A stretch of 64,000 nucleotides of DNA from Oscarella lobularis (lineage: Eukaryota; Porifera; Homoscleromorpha; Homosclerophorida; Oscarellidae). A program made the translations under genes and the position numbers. Positions 22,144 to 34,100 of the stretch are shown piece after piece. Location: positions 930,001 through 994,000 of the forward strand of contig NC_089179.1 in NCBI RefSeq assembly GCF_947507565.1, read 5' to 3'. Under the pieces are notes generated by a model, which was not told the origin of the DNA, made no database searches, and was given only the letters and a program-made list of their open reading frames with translations. The stretch's first letter is position 1; each line of letters begins with the position of its first letter.

Positions 22144-22790
22144 ATGGCCACATTCGCGATCTTCTCCGTGTTGGTAGCATTTCTCGTCGCCGTTCGAGCT
22201 CATCCGACTTACTACGAAGTCGACGAGCGCTACTTGCAACCTGGAGCGCTGCCTCCTTTCAATTCCTACCACATCCACGTCATGTTCGTCAACGGCAACA
22301 ACGAATCCATCAAAGCAGCCATGGAATTTCACGACGAGTTTGTCGAAAAGTTTAATCTAACTGGAACGAAGCCGTGCACCGGAAATCTTCATCAGGGTCG
22401 CCTCTGCATGTTCGGTAAGAAAAGCGTCCAAGACGAGCCATTTGTCACGTCACGTCTTTGCGCAGAGGTTGAAGTGCAGCCGTCGTCCGACTCTCCCTTT
22501 ATCTCCGGACAGTGGGCTGCATTCGTTCCACTGGAAGACTTTCAACGATGTAAGTGTTCATGAACTTGATCAAGGAAACTTGATCTGCCTCTCGTTTAGG
22601 CGTTCCTTGGACCATGCAAAACCGAAAGGGCCTCGACATCTTTGTTCATCCCAACTCCGGCAAGGGACTCGATGACCACACGCTTTGGCCGCTGTGGTAA
22701 GATGGAATTTCAATTATTAAAAAAAAGTCAATTCTTTTTTCTAGGGGTGGCATGCCTTGGCCAATCAACGTGGCAGCATTTTCTACCTAA
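22144..22790 (+). CDS. Secreted DOPA 4,5-dioxygenase-family protein
   Basis: Three exons: 22144-22549, then about 22600-22699, then about 22745-22790. Total ~180 aa. Residues 1-19 (MATFAIFSVLVAFLVAVRA) are a signal peptide. The body matches the small DOPA-dioxygenase family (PF08883): HIHVMF with paired histidines, AMEFHDEF, GRLCMF, WAAFVPLEDF, DIFVHPNSGKGLDDHT and WPLWGGMPWP. The histidines of HIH and VHPN are the expected iron ligands. Family members cleave catechol rings, as in betalain and muscaflavin synthesis, or have unknown substrates in bacteria. The signal peptide predicts an extracellular or lysosomal enzyme, which is unusual for the family. N-glycosylation sequons (NNES, NLTG) support secretion. 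Substrate unknown. Confidence 0.8.
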
Positions 22791-22927
22791 AAAAGAGGCA
22801 ACGAAGCTGGTGAATCGCGATTGATGATGCTTGCTGCGTCTTTTGTCTGCTGGCTGAGCGTCCTATCTGTAGTTGCCGTGCTCGCATTTTCGGTTGCACG
22901 AAGGGTAGAATTCTATTTATCTATATA

Positions 22928-25648
22928 TCACTTTTCTTCTGGAGCAAATTCGGGAGAGAAAACGTTCTCCTCGACGTAGTCGTCGCAGTGTCTTTCTATT
23001 TCGTCGGCAACGTCACGGAGGCAACCAGTCAACAATCCGTCACTAATTCTAGACAAACAGTGTGTCCGCACGTACGTACGTACACGAAGCGTTTTCTCTT
23101 ACTTCTCGACGACGGCCGATGGATCGAATCGTCCCAAAGGACGAGCAGCGCCGTCTCGCAGGTATTCGTCGTATGCACGCTGACTCTTCAGTAGTCGATC
23201 GCGCGTCTCTTCTAGCACGCAAAGCTCCGTTTCCCTACGCGTCGACGCTTTCGCTTTCTTTTGCCGACTGGACGAAGTGAAGCGACACGCGAAACCGGAC
23301 GATTCGACGTCGTCTGCATCTTCGTATTCTATTGTACGCCATTTGCGTCGAATTTCTTCTTCCTCCGCCTGCAATTTTGACGTCATCGAGCGAAATTGCG
23401 ACTGCGTTCTTCTCTCTACCTCGAATGCATCTAAATGCTGTCCGATTGCTTCGAGCGTCGGTCGACTCAATTCTTCGACTGCCTGCTCTTCTGATTTCGT
23501 TTCAGCGTCAATTCTTTATAGACATTTTCGTTCTAATGCAGAGCTATGTCTCGTCAGATGCTCTACCTTGACAATTCTTGCGCAGTTTCGATTAGCAAGT
23601 CGTTCAAGAGACGTTCGGCAACAAAGTCCGCGTGGGAAGATGTCTACAGGGCAACAACGTAAATGAAGTGATTCGAATACGCGGTACATACAGCTGCAAC
23701 GGCTTTTTCTGACAGTTGATAACGCAGTGAAGACATCTTTCCCTCTTCAGGCTAAGGTATGACGTTTTTGCATTACGCGAGGCAGGCTCTTTAGCTAGGC
23801 GCAGTGTACTACCTTTCTACGACTTCTTGTTCTCTGTGTTGAATGTGATCGGATTGCCGCGAGCCTTTCTTTCTCAACGCGTCTTAGCGCGGCAATTTCT
23901 TCCATCTATAAAATTCAAAGCGCGTTGACCGTTAAATAATTAATTAATTAATCTGGTTTTTTTCTCGCCTGTTTTTGAGTCTCTTGATCTAGCCAGACTT
24001 GCCTGAATTTGAATTTTAAAGATTTAGGCGACATGGTCCTATGTGATGATGACCTTGCCGCTTCTTTTCCCATCATTTCTTGAAAAGCAGCTCTTAGTGA
24101 TTTGAGCTGGTTTTCTTTCTCCGCGATTTCTTCGTCTTTTCGCTTTTCTACTAAAGTTTCCTTTCTCACAGTCGTTCTTTTCTTTTTCTTCTTTTTCTAA
24201 ACAAAACTGCAAGCAACACTTGAATTTTAGCGCCCATAACGACTACAGTTTTTGCCGGCGGCTCAGCTTTCTTTTCAGTTAAATTTCTACTAGGAAATCG
24301 GTGAGTGCTCTTTCCAACGGGTCTCGAAACAACAGCATCCCGTTGATGCAGAATCTATAAGAACGACAATAAGGCACAACAATCAGGTAAAAATTCAATA
24401 ACCTGCTTTCGCCGCTCTCCTTCTAGAGGTTGACTTCGTTTAGTTGATCGTCTCTTCAAAACGATTTTGCTCTATAGGCGGAATATCAGCCTTTGTCGGA
24501 TATGAAGAACGCGTGCAAATACCTTTTCCTGTTTTCCTGAAACGAGGCCCACACCATCTTTGTCACGACGAGCCACAACGTCGTCTCTGTCACCTTCAAC
24601 AGACTCAAGTACGTCTGCCATTACCTTTGGCCCGTCAATGTCCATCTGCGTGCAGCACGCCGACAATTGCTGTATCAAATAGCCTAGCTCTTTCTGTATT
24701 CCGCCGAGCGACGCGTAGCCGCGCGGCTGACCGCATTGAACGAACGTCTGAATTGCTCGAACGGCAGCGCGATGAGCGGCAGCCAAGCGAGACAGAGTCT
24801 GACTCTAAATTAACAAGAAAACGGTAAATACATTACCCAGAAGCAATCAAATGAAACCAACTTTCTTAGTGTGTCTGACTGACAAAGGCTGTCTCTCTCG
24901 CCTTCCCAGTTCATCCTGTATGTCGTGCACCTGGCAAATATTTATGAGGTATCTGTCTCTCAACGTAGATATTTCCTACTTGTCTCTGCAAAACGTAGAG
25001 CATTCGAGCTGATCTAGCTGCTTGCTCTTCAGCCTTTACAACTGCTCGAACACTGGCTGCATTTTGATGCTGATCAAACAGTGTTTCCCTGAATCGATGT
25101 CTCGTAGGAGGAGACGGCATCAAGACGCCGCCACTTCCTGGCGTTTTCTTTATTTTCTTGAGCTGATCGTTCAACTGCCGACGCAATCTATATATCTCAA
25201 TAACCTCTTTCTCATCTCGAGTCAATGTCTCTTTGTCTTTGGCAGCATATTGACGACGTGTCACCGTTGAACCAGACACAGGTGTCTCTAAAGGAAACCT
25301 TGGCTGACGTCTTGCTGTTCGAAGCAGCACGGAAGAGCGAGGAGGAGAAGGAGGCGGTGATGACTGTTGATGTGATTGAATAGGAAGGGAATGATCACTG
25401 ATTGAAGGTGGAGCCACTAGGACACCTCTGCGTACGTCTCGGCGAGCAAGAATGATTGCCTGTTGAAGGCGTTTTGATATTGGTCTCGTAGACTGAGGTG
25501 AGTCGTCGCTTTGGTGAGTTGATGTCTCCTTGATTTGTTCAATTATTATTGGACCGGGTTTTGCTGGTTTGAATGTTGGCCGACGACGGTCAAAGGTAGA
25601 ATTCAAGTTAAAATGAAGTTGATTTCGCAAATATTTGCTCTGTTCCAT
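22928..25648 (-). CDS. Moonraker-like centriolar satellite protein (KIAA0753/OFIP family)
   Basis: The first coding exon (24980-25648) is a 223-residue, low-complexity, basic segment ending EEQAARSARMLYVLQRQ. Downstream exons give VHDIQDELGRRERQ, SRLAAAHRAAVRAIQTFV, LGGIQKELGYLIQQLSACC, then several charged coiled-coil exons (KEMMGKEA..., ERLESIGQHLDAFEVERRTQ-like) and a last exon ending DEIERHCDDYVEENVFSPEFAPEEK, stop 22928-22930. The blocks ARSARMLYVLQRQV and SRLAAAHRAAVRA resemble the moonraker/KIAA0753 C-terminal half from memory. That protein sits at centriolar satellites with OFD1 and FOR20 and supports centriole duplication and ciliogenesis. Exon borders in the coiled-coil part were not all resolved. 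If the match is wrong, it remains a large coiled-coil protein. Confidence 0.62.
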
Positions 25649-25772
25649 AGACTGAAGCGGATAGGAATTCGAATTGGTTCAGTTAGAGCGCGTTAGCGTA
25701 AGAAAGCAGTGTGCTGTCGCCTTTACTTTGGGAACTTCAGCGAAGCGGGGCAGCGACAAGACAGATTGACGA
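25649..25772. promoter_or_regulatory. Divergent region moonraker/neuferricin
   Basis: 124 bp separating start codons at 25648 (minus) and 25773 (plus). No obvious core element seen. Confidence 0.35.
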
Positions 25773-26758
25773 ATGGAAGAAAAGACCACGGACAAAAAAG
25801 AAAAGCGGGGGCCCCAATCGGGAAAAAGACGGGAAAGCGGCGACGAATCATTAATTCCTCGATCAGCCAGCATCCTCATCATGCTAATATCTGCCGCGGT
25901 GGCTCTAGGAGCCATCGCGATGCTTCAAACGCAATCGAACGAACCAGAAGCAGAGCAACGAGACGAAAGAACGGAAGAGAAAACAATCCCAGCGCCTCCA
26001 GCGGCCGAAAAACGTCTCTTTCCCGTCTCGCCGACCGATCGACGCTTCACCGTCGACGAATTACGCGCGCACGGCCCGACGGCGAGCACAATTTATCTCG
26101 CAATCTTCGGTCGCGTTTACGACGTAACAAAAGGCAAGCAACACTACGGCAAAAAGGGCGGCTACTCGTTTTTCGCCGGACGCGACGCGACGCGATCGTT
26201 CGTCTCGGGCGACTTCACCGACGCGGGCCTGACCGACGATCTGACGGGGCTCTCGCCCGATCTCATGCTCGGCATCGAGGATTGGGTTCGGACGTACGAG
26301 AAGGATTACACGTACGTCGGAATTCTCGTCGGACGCTTCTACGATGCGAACGGGAGAGCGACCGAAGCGCTGCGCGATGCGGAGAGACGAATCGGCGACG
26401 GTCACGCGGCGAGGGCGAAGGAGAACGATTTGAAGCGGCTCTTTCCGCCGTGCAATTCGCGTTGGGCCGCCGGCAGCGGCGAAGTGTGGTGCACGACGAA
26501 AAGGTCAGAATTCCGACCGCCGGAAAAATTGTCTATGAATTCCTATTCTTCAGTGGGGGTATTGCACGCGACTGGGTCGGCGTACCGCGGCGGTTTTTTC
26601 AAGCGGGCAGGAAAGAGTCTCGGTGTGCGTGCGTGAAAAAGTCCGGTAAGAGGTCCGATGGGTCGGATAGCGGTAACCGGGGCGATTTGGATGATCCGCG
26701 TTTAAAATTGTACACCGATTGCCCTGTCAGCGCGGATACGTGTAAAATAGTAGATTAG
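25773..26758 (+). CDS. CYB5D2: Neuferricin-like membrane-anchored cytochrome b5-domain protein
   Basis: Two exons (25773 to about 26502, then from about 26551). Residues 1-30 are charged and cytosolic, 30-52 a single hydrophobic anchor (SILIMLISAAVALGAIAML), followed by a Glu-rich stalk and a cytochrome b5-like heme-binding domain: RFTVDELRAHG, IYLAIFGRVYDVTKGKQHYG, GYSFFAGRDATRSFVSGDF, DLTGLSPD and DWVRTYEKDYTYVG. This is the MAPR/neuferricin variant of the fold. The C-terminal CNSRWAAGSGEVWCTT, CACV and TDCPVSADTC carry the family's conserved cysteines. CYB5D2 is a secreted or ER heme protein linked to cell survival and P450 support. The long Gly/Ser/Lys insert before the last cysteines (GKRSDGSDSGNRGDLDD) looks lineage-specific. 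Stop 26756-26758. Confidence 0.88.
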
Positions 26759-26874
26759 GTGACCCAAACACGGAAAGATTTTATATTGAAAAGCAACACC
26801 AAATGACGGCAGCAACAGCAAAAACGCAAGTCCATTGCATGGTTCAACGTTTTTCCCCTTTTGATCTGGGGCTA

Positions 26875-29800
26875 CTAGTCTTCATTGGGATTGGTTGGCG
26901 GTGCCGCTATTGCGGACGAGCCAAGCAATCCATGGGCCGTGTTGAACAAATTGATGGGACTGTTTCCGTCAGTGATCAGCGTTGACTTCAGTCCCAGAGA
27001 CTGCAGCAATTTGACCTGGCAGACACAACCGTCCAGTTGGCTCTGATCTCTACTACAACTCTCTCTTTACCTGCATCTCTGGTCCTGCCGTGGCAATGGC
27101 TTGGATCGTCTGAGAACCGATGGCATCGACCATCAGTTTGAATTTCTCCGTTTCAATTCCGGCCATTTCACGCGATTTGTTAATCTCCAAGTCATTCTGC
27201 TCGCGGATGTACTTGGTCTCCGCTTCGCGAGCGCTTGTCAACCTATCGAGCTCTGATTCCTGAAAGAAAAAGGCACTGACGAGGGTGAAAACTTATATAC
27301 ACGTAGCACTAACAGCCTCGATTTTAGATGCTTCTGCTTTTAGTTTGGCCTGCTGAACAGCAGCCTCTCCTTCAATTCTCGCCGCTTCCGCGCGAGACTG
27401 TGCTTCCGCTTTCGCTTGACCTGTAGACTCCACAGCAGCACTATCCCACAAAATTGCTCAAGGTTAGCTGCACATATATCCTCCTATACGCTGTACCTGT
27501 TCGCCTGCAATTCAAGCAAGTTTCTCCTTGCTTTCTCAGCTTCAGCTTCATCCTGAATCTTCTGCCTCTCAAGACGACCTCTAGCCTCTTGTTCAACGCG
27601 TTCAGCTTCGTGCCTACGCGTAACAAATCATCGTTCGTTTTCTCCGTTGGATTTTTACTGCTTCTCACTTGGCTGTTGCCTCTTGGGAAGCGGTGGTAAT
27701 CTCAATGGCCAATTGGACGGACTTTTGCAACGCGTCTCTCGTCCTCTGATCAACCGGCTCCACCGATTGAATGTCAATGCTCGTAATCACCAGATTGTTG
27801 GCTGGGAACTTGAATCGCTCGCGCACTTTGTTTTTCTCGTCCAATCCGAAAACGGACGATCGAATAATGCGAGCAGAATTCTACAAGAAAAGGATTTTCA
27901 ATTGGCTCAAAAATAACCAATTTTTGGACCTTGTGAAAATCGTCAAACTGAACTTGAGCCACAGCGCCACGAACGCGTGACGCAATTGCTTTGCAAGCAT
28001 CGCCGACGAAATCAGGAACAGAGAAGAGTTTGAACGCCTCCGCTTCAGTCATGCCTTCGTGATCAAAATGCCTGGATGGAAGCAAAAGATATATATTATG
28101 CTAGTGCTTCACCTTTTTCCTTACCAGTTGTACGAGAGCTGGAGTTGAAGACGAGCGTGATCGGCTGTTTCTATGGTGATGATGTCAGTGAAGAAGTCGG
28201 GTCCCAGAAGAAGACAAAGCGCTTTGATGACGTTTGGCTTTTTGGGCTTGCCTCCAGACAAGCTCAACTGGGTAAATTGTTCGTCGGGAAGCAACATGAC
28301 CAAATCGGGACCGAAGACGACTCTAGTAAGAAAAGGTTCACCTACACGCGTGCACAAAGTAGGGGAGCCCCTTACCTTGCTTTCTTCTCCTTGTAGTCGT
28401 ATATTTGGACGGCAGCGTTGTGCGGAACGCGAAACGTGACCACTCTCGTTTTCTCGCGAAGTCTCGGCGGACCAGTGGGTCCCGAACGGTCGCTTCGATC
28501 CGCCAGCGGATCTCTCGCCATTTGAAGCAGCTGCTCGACGGCCGGCGGCAATTCTTTCACCCACAATTCTTCGTCTTGCGACATCATGTACGTCTCGCCG
28601 CACACAGCGCGAACCTATGAGAGGCAAGTGTGTACGCAGAGAAAGAAGACTCCTTTCTTCCAACTGACTCGTCCTGTCTTTGTATCTCGAACGTAGATGC
28701 CTTCGTTCTCGTCTAACGCAATTGCCTTTCGTTTCGTCACCACGTCAACTTCAACCGGAGGAACATACTCAGCCGGACCACGAATCATCCACCTGTCACC
28801 CGGTTTTCTCTGCTATGTGTGCGGCAGACGTTCGTATAGCCGGCATTAAGTATTAACTCGGTCCCCTTACCGTTTTCTTGCCGTCTTCTGTGTCCATGAA
28901 GGCCTCGTTGGCTTTGAGTATCACGCCTTCGTCTTCACCAAGGATATAGATGTTCTGAATGCCTTTCTCCAGTTTCTCGCCTGGCTGCAAAAAGAAGGAT
29001 CTCTCTCCCTGCATCAGGAAACGAAGTTGAGCATTAAGAACACGGAATGCAACTCAGACATACCCGAACAAGCCTTTTCTGACCTAGCTGCGGCTTTCCG
29101 TCGTCCCCGACCGGATCAAGAATGACGCAGTATTGCCTGTTGGTCAACGTGTTGATGTTCACCACGCCAACAACCTTTGGAAGAGCAGATACTGAACACG
29201 CTCGTCTGTGACTGTATCTCTGGCAGTCCTACCCTCTCATAAACATCGGGGATGTGAGTTTCAGTGTCTTCGAACGTAATCAGCCACTCTTCTCCGTTCT
29301 TTCGAACGATTCCCTTGCCGTCCTTGAAGGTGCGCGTGGCAGACATGTGCAATGCAGTCTACGCAAGGAAACCCGGTGAGCGGAAAAAAAATCTCGCCTA
29401 CTAATTAGATTGTTCTCACTTTCTCCGTCAAAACGTAGGCTTTCACAATTTCAACCACTTCCTCATACGCGCTGGGCAAATAGGCACCGACTTGCTTGAC
29501 AAGCCACTCCTCGCCTGTCACTCGATCATTCCCCTGACGATCCTAGAAAATCAAAAAGAAAGAGACTAAGATGACTAAAAAGAGGTACGATTCATATATA
29601 TCACTTACCTGAGTCTCTTTTCGAGCTCTAAGTTTGATAGCCTGATTGGGCATGATGACAGTCGCTCGGATCGTCTCGTCGACTTCGACCTCCTTTCTCG
29701 GTATGTACGTCCCTAAGCAGCAAAAGCACGTGCAACTCGGTTTCCGTGCACTCATTCAGTCTAGAATACCGGGTCCCTCGAACAGCCACTCGTCGCCGGC

Positions 29801-30253
29801 GACGCGTCGCACTTCGGCGTCGTCGTCGTCGAAATCGAGAACGGCTTTGAGTCGCAGCGCCGTGTTAGCGAGCACGACTTTGAGCTTCGTGACGGGCTGC
29901 TTGAGCGCTTCGCCCGGATAGAGCGGAAAGGGATCCTGCGCGAGACGTATCTCCTGATCGGCGAAGCGCAACTTCACTTGACCGGACTCGTCGAAGACGG
30001 GTTTCGAGTCGGCGTCGCGCACGACCGGGCTCTCGATGACGCAGAAGCTGCGCGGCGGCACCGTGATCATCTTTTCCGGTCCGACGAGGACTTTTTCGTT
30101 GTCCTGACGAATGAACGTCTTCGGACCGACTTCGATGCGCGTCACGTTCGTGTTTTGGTCGAGAACGTGGATGTAGTAGTAGGGCGGGATGCGATAGAGG
30201 CTCTGCGGCTCGTCGGACGCCGCGCTCGGGCCTGGACGACTGCGACGATCCAT
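26875..30253 (-). CDS. MVP: Major vault protein
   Basis: MVP builds the shell of the vault ribonucleoprotein. The first exon (about 29755-30253) encodes [34 protein letters not shown] and [12 protein letters not shown], the start of the N-terminal vault repeats. Further exons give successive ~55-residue repeats ([28 protein letters not shown]-type [15 protein letters not shown]), then the shoulder ([64 protein letters not shown]), the cap-helix coiled coil ([34 protein letters not shown]) and the cap ring ([18 protein letters not shown]). It ends [10 protein letters not shown]...NPNED, stop 26875-26877. About 12 exons and roughly 850 residues, near the normal length. MVP is missing from fungi, insects and nematodes, which helps restrict the organism. 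Confidence 0.95.
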
Positions 30254-30755
30254 TTAGAAGAGCTAGACAGAGACGCCTTTTCACGAGGGGCGTGGATGGG
30301 GGATGGGAAAGGGAGCCCCGGCCATCTACGACGTCTTTTCTAGCTTGCACGAGGGTTTGGTGCAATGCTGCAGTGTGAATGTGCGCCGGTGCATTACGAA
30401 AAAAACGATAAAAACGATCGTAAGCACCCGAGCAAACAACCCGGGCCACAACCGGTTCTCGCCTGATTTGGGGAGTCTCGAAAGAAGCTCTCTATCAGCC
30501 GGACTTACTGTGTACGGGCGAAGGACGTTCAAGCAAGAAAGAGACGAGCTCGTGTAAGTTTACGCCGTCACGACACCTCCAATGATTGGTTGCTTCCCTA
30601 CTAATTTGATTGGATCGCGCACGTGGATTTTCGGCTTAGCTCAGTAGATCCCCTATTTTAGGAAACAGCCATATCGCTTACTCATTGCTTCGCTCGTTGC
30701 ACAACGAACGAGCAATTTCGGGGGAAAAAAGAGAGGCGGGGCTCCTTCCGAGGAA
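30254..30755. other. Divergent intergenic region MVP/GTF2H3
   Basis: 502 bp between the MVP start (30253, minus) and the GTF2H3 start (30756, plus). Open frames on both strands are short and unlike known proteins. Likely holds both promoters; no TATA box at expected positions. Confidence 0.4.
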
Positions 30756-32239
30756 ATGGCTGGTATTGCTCCAACGTAAGGCGCTGCAACGCCTGATTGA
30801 CGACTTTCTGTCTTCAGGCGAACGGCCTTCTCAATTGGTTCTAGTCGTCGATGTTAGTCCTGTGCACTGGGGAAGGCTAAACGCCGCTGCGGAGGAGGTA
30901 CGGAAAATGGAACTTGCTTTTCTTTTCGTCTCACAACCAACACTGTCAGTCACTGTCGTTTACTCGGTGCGTGGAGAATGTCTGCGTCTTTCTCAACGCT
31001 TTCATGATGATAAACGATGGGAACAAGATAGCTGTTCTTGCCTCTCATCCTCTTGAAAAGTTTGTGCAGTATGATCTTCCCAAAATACAGGAAAATTTCA
31101 TTTTGCTCCTTAGCCGATTCGTCTATCCAACGTCAAATGTTCCAAGTGACGGCGTGAGATATGAACTCTTTGCTGCCCTCGATAAGGCAGTCGTCGACGG
31201 AATGAAAGCGATGGCACAAAAACTGACCTTACATGGTTACAATAGATAAAGACTTAAAAAAAATTATCAATAGAGTCTGTTTTAGAAAACGTTATCGCTG
31301 ATGGGTCTCCTTCTTTGATGGCTGGCAGTTTGGCCAAGGCCCTTTGCTGTAAGAGAGACCACCAACACTTTTATCTATATTAATTTTTTTTCATCTGCAG
31401 ACATTAACAGGACTACTCAAGGTAGCCGGTTAGTAACTCTAGCGCCTGCTAATTTTGTATACAATAGCTGGGGGTCAACTTCAATCGAGAATTCTGGTAT
31501 AGTTACATGTCCAGTGGATGGCAGTCTTATCAAAAAACGACTCTTTATTAGATAGTCAAAGTGTCACCTGACGCTCCGGCTCAATACATGGCCACAATGA
31601 ATTGCATATTTGGAGCTCAGAAAAATGTACCTATGTACTACACTATTAAGTGATGAATTTTTGACTGGCATTTAGGGAATACCTATTGATGCTTGCATCA
31701 TTGGTCCGGACTCTGGTTTTCTGCAACAGGTACTTATGAAAACATTTTTTCTCTATTTCTATTCTCTTTCCAGGCATCTGACTTGACTGGTGGAATGTAC
31801 CTTAGAGTTCCTGAACCGAAGGCGTTGCTACAGTATCTTATGGTATATTCAGCTTCGTCATATTTTTCCGTGCTCATGTCTTGGTATATTGCAGTGGGTG
31901 TTTCTTCCGGATGCTTCAATAAGGAATACATTGGTTTTTCCGTCTCGAGCACTTGTCGACTACAGAGCGGCCTGTTTTTGTCACAGAAAACTTGTAGAAG
32001 TTGGATTCGTCTGCTCCGTTTGTCTTTCAAGTAAGAGTAGTGGACATTTGGGATTGGGGGAAAGGCGAGTTTCTTTCTTGCAGTTTTTTGTCAATTTAAT
32101 CCCGTCTGCCTGACCTGCAAGTAAAGTGCAAACAGCTGGAGTCCTTTCTCTATTACGTACAAATTTATTGATTTGTAGTTCACGGTTCAGAGTGCCTGGC
32201 CTGGGTGCGGCGAAGGGAAAAAAGAAGAATGTCACTTAA
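30756..32239 (+). CDS. GTF2H3: TFIIH subunit p34 (GTF2H3/Tfb4)
   Basis: GTF2H3 is a structural subunit of the TFIIH core used in transcription initiation and nucleotide-excision repair. The proposed first coding exon is seven bases (30756-30762, ATGGCTG), spliced to [18 protein letters not shown]. The von Willebrand A-like domain continues with [100 protein letters not shown] and LLQYLM.WVFLPD. The C-terminal C4 zinc finger is [37 protein letters not shown]. The tail ends [11 protein letters not shown], stop 32237-32239. All p34 signature residues are present. The tiny first exon is required because no ATG lies in frame with the VWA exon; other 5' structures are possible. Confidence 0.92.
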
Positions 32240-32404
32240 AAGTTAAATTATTTAGCGTATTTAATTAATTAATTAATAATAGACGACTTCATTATTCGCC
32301 CAACATGGAGCCATCAGCATGAGTCATTGACATCCGTATTTATTTATACGGGAGCAACAGATAGAACATGCCACGGAAGTAGCCGTACACGTTCAACAGG
32401 TTTC

Positions 32405-33757
32405 ATGGACGCTATCGAGAGCGAAGAAGAGGAGGAACGGCAGCCGCTCGTTCTCTCGACGGAGAAAGAGCAGTCTAGCACTTGTCGAAAGAAAGCCAAC
32501 TTCAAAAGAAGACGGCGTATCGACGTCTGTCTGGCGCTAATCGTGTCAGCGACGCTTGGTTTGGGAAGCGGAGTTTCGTACGCACTCAGCTATCTTATAC
32601 GACCCGTACAAAGGGCCTGTCCTGCATGGTCCCCTTCATCTACTGTCTACGGGTTCTCTGGTTCGATGGCTGTCGCGGTAATATTCGGCGTCTTTGTGCC
32701 CAGTCTCTCGGCGAAGTTATCGGCGCGGACTGCTGTCGTTGCGATCACTTTGCTTTCTGGTCTTTCGTACGGTCTATCGGGACTCGGAACTCAGTTATGT
32801 CAGACAGCTGGCGTATCGCCTGTTATTACGGAGATTCTCTACGTCGTCGGATTGTCGGCTACTGGACTGCCTATTATCTGGGCTTACATCTTATGTTTTC
32901 AGCTTCTGGTTCAACTGATTCCGCACAGAGTGGGGCTGGCTGGGAGTACGTTTAGTGCAGGCATTACTGTTGGGGCGGAAATCTTTGGCCAATTGATACT
33001 GGCGCTCATTAAGATTGACGGCATGACGACTGCATCTATTCAATTTATCGTTGGAATTATAGTCGTCCTGCTGTACACTGTATGCATATTTCTCACTCCT
33101 GATAAGAAAGTAAAGAGCGGTGCTGACAGCAAAAGCGACGTGCAAGGAGCTTCTTTACGAGAGGTCATGCCATTTTCTTTACTTATCCGTCGTTCTGCAT
33201 CTATTCTGACGTCTTTTTTTGTAACTGTAGCAGTGGCTCTAGCCATCGGCGTGGTAGCTCATCTTGCCTTGATTCTCGATGCACTTTGGAATGCAGACGC
33301 TCCTCCGAGAGCAGCATTGGCTGGATTTGCATTCGCTTTTTATCTTGCCGGTAGATTGACTTGGACTGTAACGTCAGATTGTATTGGAATCAAAAGACTG
33401 TGTCTAATATCAGTGGCTCTGCAAGGCTTCATATTTGGATTTCTAGCTTGGCTCTCATGGAAACCTTCAACCGATGACTGGTCCAGATATTTGGGAGAAG
33501 TCATGATCTGTCTTTATTTGTTCATTTGCAGTGTCTGCAAATCGCACTGCATGAGCCTATTCTACGTTATGTTGGGAAAGGAGAATGAAAAGAACGCTTT
33601 GCGTTTGAGCAACATTGCTGGACTCGGAGCCATTGGCGGCCCCTTACTCATCGACGCCATGTACAACACGTTCAAGAGCTACTTTCAATTCTACGTAATG
33701 TCAAGCTGTCTTTGTCTCGTTTCACTCATCTTTGTTTTCGCAAAGCCTTTGACCTGA
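32405..33757 (+). CDS. Intronless MFS-like transporter, copy A
   Basis: A single open frame of 450 codons from the first in-frame ATG (32405). The N-terminus is cytosolic and acidic then basic (ESEEEEERQPLVLS, RKKANFKRRRRIDV), followed by about twelve hydrophobic segments with a long charged central loop (PDKKVKSGADSKSDVQGASL) splitting them 6+6, the pattern of the major facilitator superfamily. LYLFICSVCKSHCMSLFYVMLGKENEKNALRLSNIAGLG is diagnostic only of its twin. The distant look is that of SLC16/SLC43-like or oxalate/formate-type MFS proteins, but no substrate family was recognised. No introns, unlike nearly all neighbours, so a retrocopy origin is possible. Copy B, about 1.7 kb downstream, is highly similar. 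Confidence 0.82.
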   Translation: MDAIESEEEEERQPLVLSTEKEQSSTCRKKANFKRRRRIDVCLALIVSATLGLGSGVSYALSYLIRPVQRACPAWSPSSTVYGFSGSMAVAVIFGVFVPSLSAKLSARTAVVAITLLSGLSYGLSGLGTQLCQTAGVSPVITEILYVVGLSATGLPIIWAYILCFQLLVQLIPHRVGLAGSTFSAGITVGAEIFGQLILALIKIDGMTTASIQFIVGIIVVLLYTVCIFLTPDKKVKSGADSKSDVQGASLREVMPFSLLIRRSASILTSFFVTVAVALAIGVVAHLALILDALWNADAPPRAALAGFAFAFYLAGRLTWTVTSDCIGIKRLCLISVALQGFIFGFLAWLSWKPSTDDWSRYLGEVMICLYLFICSVCKSHCMSLFYVMLGKENEKNALRLSNIAGLGAIGGPLLIDAMYNTFKSYFQFYVMSSCLCLVSLIFVFAKPLT

Positions 33758-33949
33758 TTAAAGGCTCTTCACTCGGGGGAAGAAGAAGACTACATAGCCA
33801 TTTGTGAACTCTAGCTTGTGCGCGCTTTCAGATAAGAGGGGCACAGCATTTCACTTGGGATCCTTTTTAATTAAATCACGCATTTCTCATTCTGAAAATG
33901 CAATTTATTAATCGAACTTGAATCTACTAAAAACTCCATATGTTTCCAT

Positions 33950-34063
33950 CCAATTTCAATCTCTATGACAAATTCGCTTCACTTTATAATTTCTCTCTGT
34001 TCCATCGGCAAGCAATCGCTCGTCAGTCATGATAACAATGTCATCGACCGGCCTTAGCAGCTT
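33950..34063 (-). pseudogene. Relic of the 3' end of the ubiquitin-like-domain gene
   Basis: On the minus strand this matches the last ~40 codons of the gene at 35666-36325: KLLRPVDDIV, then MTDERLLADG in place of MSDERVLADG. A ~20-bp deletion relative to the intact gene shifts the frame after ADG, and nothing upstream of KLLRPVDD is present. It is a by-product of the tandem duplication that made the two MFS copies, not a working gene. Confidence 0.75.
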
Positions 34064-34100
34064 ATTTATTGATTCGTTTACCATACATGTAGATATCTAT

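Larger units (their letters stand above)
32368..34063 (+). repeat. Tandem duplication unit A (MFS gene plus neighbour's tail)
   Basis: About 1.7 kb that aligns with 34101-35803. Similarity begins just upstream of the MFS start (ACGGAAGTAGCCGTA in both), spans the whole transporter and 3' flank (TTAAAGGCTCTTCACTCGGGG), and ends inside sequence that in unit B is the coding 3' end of the ubiquitin-like-domain gene. Confidence 0.8.

Noticed and set aside
32327-32404. Extending MFS copy A upstream to 32327
   Set aside because: That position is TTG, and the similarity to copy B supports a start around the acidic ERQPLVLS segment after ATG 32405.
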